DNA from: Bacillota bacterium
GTDB taxonomy: Bacteria; Bacillota; Clostridia; Christensenellales; CAG-138
Direction of reading: 5' to 3'
DNA: 8,000 nt
NCBI GenBank assembly: GCA_023396535.1
Contig: JAEWWD010000036.1
Span: forward strand, 1-8,000
Position 1 is the stretch's first letter, and every line of letters starts with the position of its first letter. Below the pieces are notes generated by a model. It was not told where the DNA came from and searched no databases. It was given only the letters and a program-made list of their open reading frames with translations. Of this stretch, positions 5,165 to 8,000 are shown piece by piece. A program made the translations under genes and the position numbers.

Positions 5165-5265
5165 GCGGTTTCGACCCCTCTTGCATAGCGGCAGGCACGT
5201 TTTACACGGCCTTGACGCCGTCGTAACAATATCCGGCAATATATCCCACGGAAAATCCGGGGCGA

Positions 5266-5294
5266 TTGACCATATTCACGGCGCGCTGTATAAT
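5266..5294 (+). promoter_or_regulatory. Near-consensus SigA-type promoter of the hydrolase gene
   Basis: TTGACC (5266-5271) and TATAAT (5289-5294) are separated by exactly 17 bp. Transcription should start near 5301, leaving a leader of about 72 nt before the ATG at 5373. This is the strongest promoter match in the window. Confidence 0.85.
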
Positions 5295-5305
5295 AGTGGT
5301 ATCTA

Positions 5306-5325
5306 CGTATGTGTATACGCATATG
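5306..5325. promoter_or_regulatory. 20-bp imperfect palindrome just downstream of the hydrolase promoter
   Basis: The two 10-bp halves CGTATGTGTA and TACGCATATG are reverse complements except at two positions, both of which would be G-U pairs in RNA. It covers roughly +5 to +25 of the predicted transcript, a common position for a repressor operator, and could also fold as an RNA hairpin. It shares the central GTATAC with the repeat upstream of the symporter. Confidence 0.45.
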
Positions 5326-5372
5326 CACTCAATTTGTCAGGCAGCACAAGTAAAGAAGGGGGGGCCTTTGTC

Positions 5373-6176
5373 ATGTCGGCGCGCATGCTTGAATCGTTTG
5401 ATTCCACCCTGATGTATCTGAAGGCCGAGGTACCGGAACACTGCCGCGCGATAGCCGTGATCATACACGGGCTGTGCGAGCATCAGGGCCGGTACGACTA
5501 TCTCGCCGCGCGTTTCCATGAATACGGTATAGGCACCTACCGGTTCGATCACCGCGGCCACGGCCGGTCCGAAGGAGAGCGCACGTATTACCGCGATTTT
5601 ACGGATATGTCCGGCGACCTCAACGCGGTTGTGGATACAGTTATGGCCGAGTACCCGGACATCCCGCTGTTTATCGTAGGGCACAGCATGGGCGGCTTCT
5701 GCGCCGCGCTGTTCGGCGTGAAATACCCGGATAAGGCGCGCGGCATCGTATTGAGCGGCGCGCTTACGCACGATACCATAGGCCTCATAGCGGGCGTCCC
5801 CCCGGGATTGGACCCGCACATGCAGCTTCCCAACGAACTGGGCGACGGCGTTTGCTCCGTTGCCGCCGTGGTGGAGGACTATATCGCCGACGACTACAAC
5901 ACCAAGACGTTTACGACGGGGCTGTGCTACGAAATCACGCGCGGCATATCTTGGCTTGGTGAACAGCTTTCGGCTTTTGAATACCCCGTGCTGATACTGC
6001 ACGGGGAGCAGGACGCGCTGGTCAGCACGCAGGACAGCATCGATTTCTTCGGCAAAATCTCCTCGCCCGACCGGCAGTTAAAGATTTACGGCGGGCTGTA
6101 CCACGAGATATTCAACGAGTATTGCCGCGACGAGGTCATAGACGATGCGATTCGGTGGATACTGGAAAGGGTGTAG
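5373..6176 (+). CDS. Alpha/beta hydrolase, monoacylglycerol lipase-like (Hydrolase_4)
   Basis: This is a 267-residue serine hydrolase with no signal peptide, so probably cytoplasmic. Motifs run in the expected order. They are VIIHGLCEHQGRYDYLA (29-45, oxyanion-hole HG), FDHRGHGRSEG (58-68), the nucleophile elbow GHSMGG with Ser105, the acid Asp214 in HGEQDALV, and His244 in GLYHEIFNE. The HGxxEHxxRY and DHRGHGxSxG motifs are typical of monoacylglycerol lipase and lysophospholipase-type enzymes, which release fatty acids from glycerol esters. The true substrate cannot be decided. A short cap lies at about 135-195. The frame stays open upstream to 4989, but that part overlaps the symporter gene on the other strand. 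ATG 5373 is chosen because AAGGGGGGG lies 8 nt upstream and the promoter is at 5266-5294. It appears monocistronic, ending in the terminator at 6223-6249. Confidence 0.92.
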   Translation: MSARMLESFDSTLMYLKAEVPEHCRAIAVIIHGLCEHQGRYDYLAARFHEYGIGTYRFDHRGHGRSEGERTYYRDFTDMSGDLNAVVDTVMAEYPDIPLFIVGHSMGGFCAALFGVKYPDKARGIVLSGALTHDTIGLIAGVPPGLDPHMQLPNELGDGVCSVAAVVEDYIADDYNTKTFTTGLCYEITRGISWLGEQLSAFEYPVLILHGEQDALVSTQDSIDFFGKISSPDRQLKIYGGLYHEIFNEYCRDEVIDDAIRWILERV

Positions 6177-6222
6177 CCCCATATCGTTTTGGGAATTGTT
6201 GGGATATAACACGGTCGCACAG

Positions 6223-6249
6223 CAGGATGGGGAACCATCCTGTTTTTTT
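6223..6249 (+). terminator. Intrinsic terminator of the hydrolase gene
   Basis: CAGGATGG (6223-6230) pairs exactly with CCATCCTG (6235-6242) over a GGAA tetraloop of the stable GNRA type. Seven T residues follow (6243-6249). It lies 46 bp after the hydrolase stop codon and separates that gene from the cyclic-di-GMP gene. Confidence 0.92.
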
Positions 6250-6330
6250 GTTCACTGATTAAGCCGCTCCTGCAACAGGCTGTTTTACATGGATTTTATT
6301 AAGGCTTTACCGGCGAACGGGTTATAGGTC

Positions 6331-6359
6331 TCGTTATAACACCGATATATTTGTATAAT
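6331..6359 (+). promoter_or_regulatory. Candidate promoter of the EAL/GGDEF gene
   Basis: A perfect TATAAT is at 6354-6359, preceded by TG. At 17 bp the -35 would be TCGTTA (6331-6336), a poor match, so an activator or the nearby TG may compensate. The position, 55 bp before the start codon and downstream of the hydrolase terminator, fits an independent promoter. Confidence 0.5.
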
Positions 6360-6414
6360 CGAAGTGGAAAATAATCGGAAAATTACCCTCTCGGCAGGGC
6401 ATTGAGGATATTGC

Positions 6415-8000
6415 ATGTACAGTACGCTTAGCGAGGCGAATAAGCCCATGTTAGAACAGCAACTGCGTGAAATCATTGAGAAGGAAGACATCGTATCGGT
6501 ATTCCAGCCTATCGTCTCGCTTCGGGACGGCTCGGTGCTGGGGTACGAGGCGCTTTCGCGCGGACCCGCCGGCACAGCCATGGAGGCCCCGGACGTGCTG
6601 TTCATGGTAGCCGAGGAGATCCGCGAAATATGGGAGCTGGAGCGGCTGTGCCGCGCCAAGGCGCTTTCCGCCATGCAGCGCGCGCGGATGGAAACCATGC
6701 TTTTCCTTAATGTCAACCCCAGCGTCATCGAAGACGCGAAATTCCAGAAGGGTTTCACGCGGGAATACCTCAGACAGTTCGGCATGGACCCCGACCACGT
6801 CATATTCGAGATCACCGAGCGCACAGCCTTCACCAACATGTCCGAATTCATGGAGGCGATCCATTACTATAAGGGGCAGGCGTATAAAATCGCCATCGAC
6901 GACGCGGGCGCCGGATATTCCGGGCTCAACCTCATATCCGACGTGCGGCCGCATTTTCTCAAGCTGGATATGCAGCTCATACGCGGCATCGACCAGAACA
7001 CCGTCAAACAGGCTCTGGTGCGCAGCATGCAGGAGTTCGCCAAAATCACAGGCACCAGCCTCATCGCCGAAGGCATTGAAACGCGCGCGGAGCTGGAAAC
7101 GCTCATCCACATAGGCGTGCATTACGGGCAGGGCTATTTCATAAAGCGTCCCGATTGCCGCATCGCCCCGCCGGACCCCGCCGTGGCCTCCACTATCGCC
7201 GATATCAACGCGAAAAAGAATTACATGTACGGCTACAGCCTGTCGGACGTGTTCATTGGCAACCTCGCCATCCCCACCGCCGCCGTGAATGAGCGCGTCA
7301 TGGTGCGCGAAGCGTACGACATGCTGCAGCGCTCGCCGGATATACAGGGTTTTTGCGTTACCTCCGACGGCGTGGTAAAAGGCATCGTTACGCGGAATAT
7401 GGTAAACGCGTCCGTGGCCGGCGTATACGGCTACAGTCTGTACGCGAAAAAGAACATTTCCTGCATCATGAACCGGGAATTTCTCGCCCTCGATTATAAA
7501 ACGCCCGTCACGCTCGCGGGCAAGCTCGCCATGTCCCGCGAAGACAACAGCGTATACGATTTTATCACCGTAACGGCGCAGGGCCGGTACTACGGCATCG
7601 TCACCATAAGGGATCTTCTGAACAAAACCATAGAGATAGAGGTCAACAACGCCACGCAGCTCAACCCGCTGACGGCGCTGCCCGGCAATATGGCCATCGA
7701 AAAGGCCCTCGCTGCGCTTCTGTTCGAGCGGAGGGAGGGCCACGTACTGTACTTTGATATCGACCATTTCAAAGCGTACAACGACGTATATGGGTTTGAA
7801 AACGGCGACCGCGTGATCAAGCACCTTGCCCGCGCGATTGCCGAAGCGATCCCCGAGGGCGCGTTCTTAGGACATGTCGGCGGGGATGATTTCGTAGCCA
7901 TCGTATCCTGCGGGGAGGCCGCCGCGCTTTGCGAGCAACTCATCCGCGAATTCGATATATCCATTCGCGATTTTTATACGGCGGAAGATGTGAACAACGG
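6415..8000 (+). CDS. EAL-CBS-CBS-GGDEF cyclic-di-GMP signalling protein (3' end beyond window)
   Basis: 528 codons are visible and the frame runs off the right edge. Residues about 15-255 form an EAL phosphodiesterase domain that hydrolyses c-di-GMP to pGpG. The expected catalytic and metal residues are all present: Glu45 in YEALSR, Asn99 in FLNVNP, Glu132 in FEITE, Asp162 and Asp163 in IDDAGAGYS, Lys183 in LKLD, Glu219 in IAEGIET and Gln239 in GQGYF. Residues about 277-405 form two CBS repeats (each ending in a GIVTRNMV or GIVTIRDLL segment), which in other proteins bind adenine nucleotides and tune activity. From about 415 a GGDEF domain follows: LTALPGN, YFDIDHFKAYNDVYGFENGD, then GGDDF at 489-493. 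Asp replaces the usual Glu, and the RxxD inhibitory site is missing. No membrane helix is visible. ATG 6415 has GAGGA 6 nt upstream; ATG 6448 is a poorer alternative. The protein is probably mainly a phosphodiesterase with a regulatory GGDEF, but dual activity cannot be excluded. Confidence 0.93.
   Translation, partial: MYSTLSEANKPMLEQQLREIIEKEDIVSVFQPIVSLRDGSVLGYEALSRGPAGTAMEAPDVLFMVAEEIREIWELERLCRAKALSAMQRARMETMLFLNVNPSVIEDAKFQKGFTREYLRQFGMDPDHVIFEITERTAFTNMSEFMEAIHYYKGQAYKIAIDDAGAGYSGLNLISDVRPHFLKLDMQLIRGIDQNTVKQALVRSMQEFAKITGTSLIAEGIETRAELETLIHIGVHYGQGYFIKRPDCRIAPPDPAVASTIADINAKKNYMYGYSLSDVFIGNLAIPTAAVNERVMVREAYDMLQRSPDIQGFCVTSDGVVKGIVTRNMVNASVAGVYGYSLYAKKNISCIMNREFLALDYKTPVTLAGKLAMSREDNSVYDFITVTAQGRYYGIVTIRDLLNKTIEIEVNNATQLNPLTALPGNMAIEKALAALLFERREGHVLYFDIDHFKAYNDVYGFENGDRVIKHLARAIAEAIPEGAFLGHVGGDDFVAIVSCGEAAALCEQLIREFDISIRDFYTAEDVNN

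Noticed and set aside
4989..5372. Upstream extension of the hydrolase frame by 128 codons
   Set aside because: It overlaps the symporter gene on the opposite strand and lies mostly before the strong promoter at 5266-5294. The ATG at 5373 has a good ribosome binding site and starts at the normal family N-terminus.
6451..7824. 457-codon open frame on the minus strand
   Set aside because: It lies entirely antisense to the EAL-CBS-GGDEF gene, whose catalytic motifs are unambiguous. The peptide has no recognisable domain; long antisense frames are expected in GC-rich genes.

Overview
The window looks like a chromosomal segment of a fairly GC-rich Gram-positive anaerobe, most likely an uncultured or gut-type member of the Clostridia (Bacillota). 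Three things point there: strong AGGAGG-type ribosome binding sites, a SpoIID-type peptidoglycan lytic protein with the clostridial cysteine-rich loop, and near-consensus SigA-type promoters. The exact lineage cannot be read from the sequence. No rRNA, tRNA, CRISPR array, transposase or phage gene was seen.

Layout, left to right. Positions 1-240 are visibly more AT-rich than the rest and hold the possible 3' end of an unidentified gene, then a perfect 14-bp palindrome that looks like a regulator operator. Next come two leftward genes. The first to be transcribed is a sigma-region-2-like protein that lacks region 4 and ends in a membrane helix (start at 1849). It is followed by a TetR-family regulator (start at 1047). 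From 1850 to 2600 there is no convincing gene. Instead the stretch holds about a dozen mostly perfect inverted repeats, plus a 27-bp direct repeat and an inverted copy of that repeat's core. This array lies between divergently transcribed genes and is the most unusual part of the window.

To its right is a rightward SpoIID/LytB-type gene. It converges on a leftward GltS-type sodium:glutamate symporter gene, and the two share a bidirectional terminator (3634-3664) next to a second hairpin and an AT-rich microrepeat. Divergent from the symporter is an alpha/beta hydrolase of the monoacylglycerol-lipase type, with a near-perfect promoter (TTGACC-N17-TATAAT), a palindrome just downstream of the predicted transcript start, and a clean intrinsic terminator. 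The window ends inside a rightward gene for an EAL-CBS-CBS-GGDEF protein of cyclic-di-GMP signalling. All EAL catalytic residues are present. The GGDEF motif is GGDDF and no inhibitory RxxD site is seen.

Most genes appear to be single transcription units. The only plausible operon is the sigma-like gene with tetR (79-bp gap). I see no multi-gene defence, mobile or biosynthetic system. The candidates for something undescribed are the hairpin array and the membrane-anchored, region-4-less sigma-like protein beside it.
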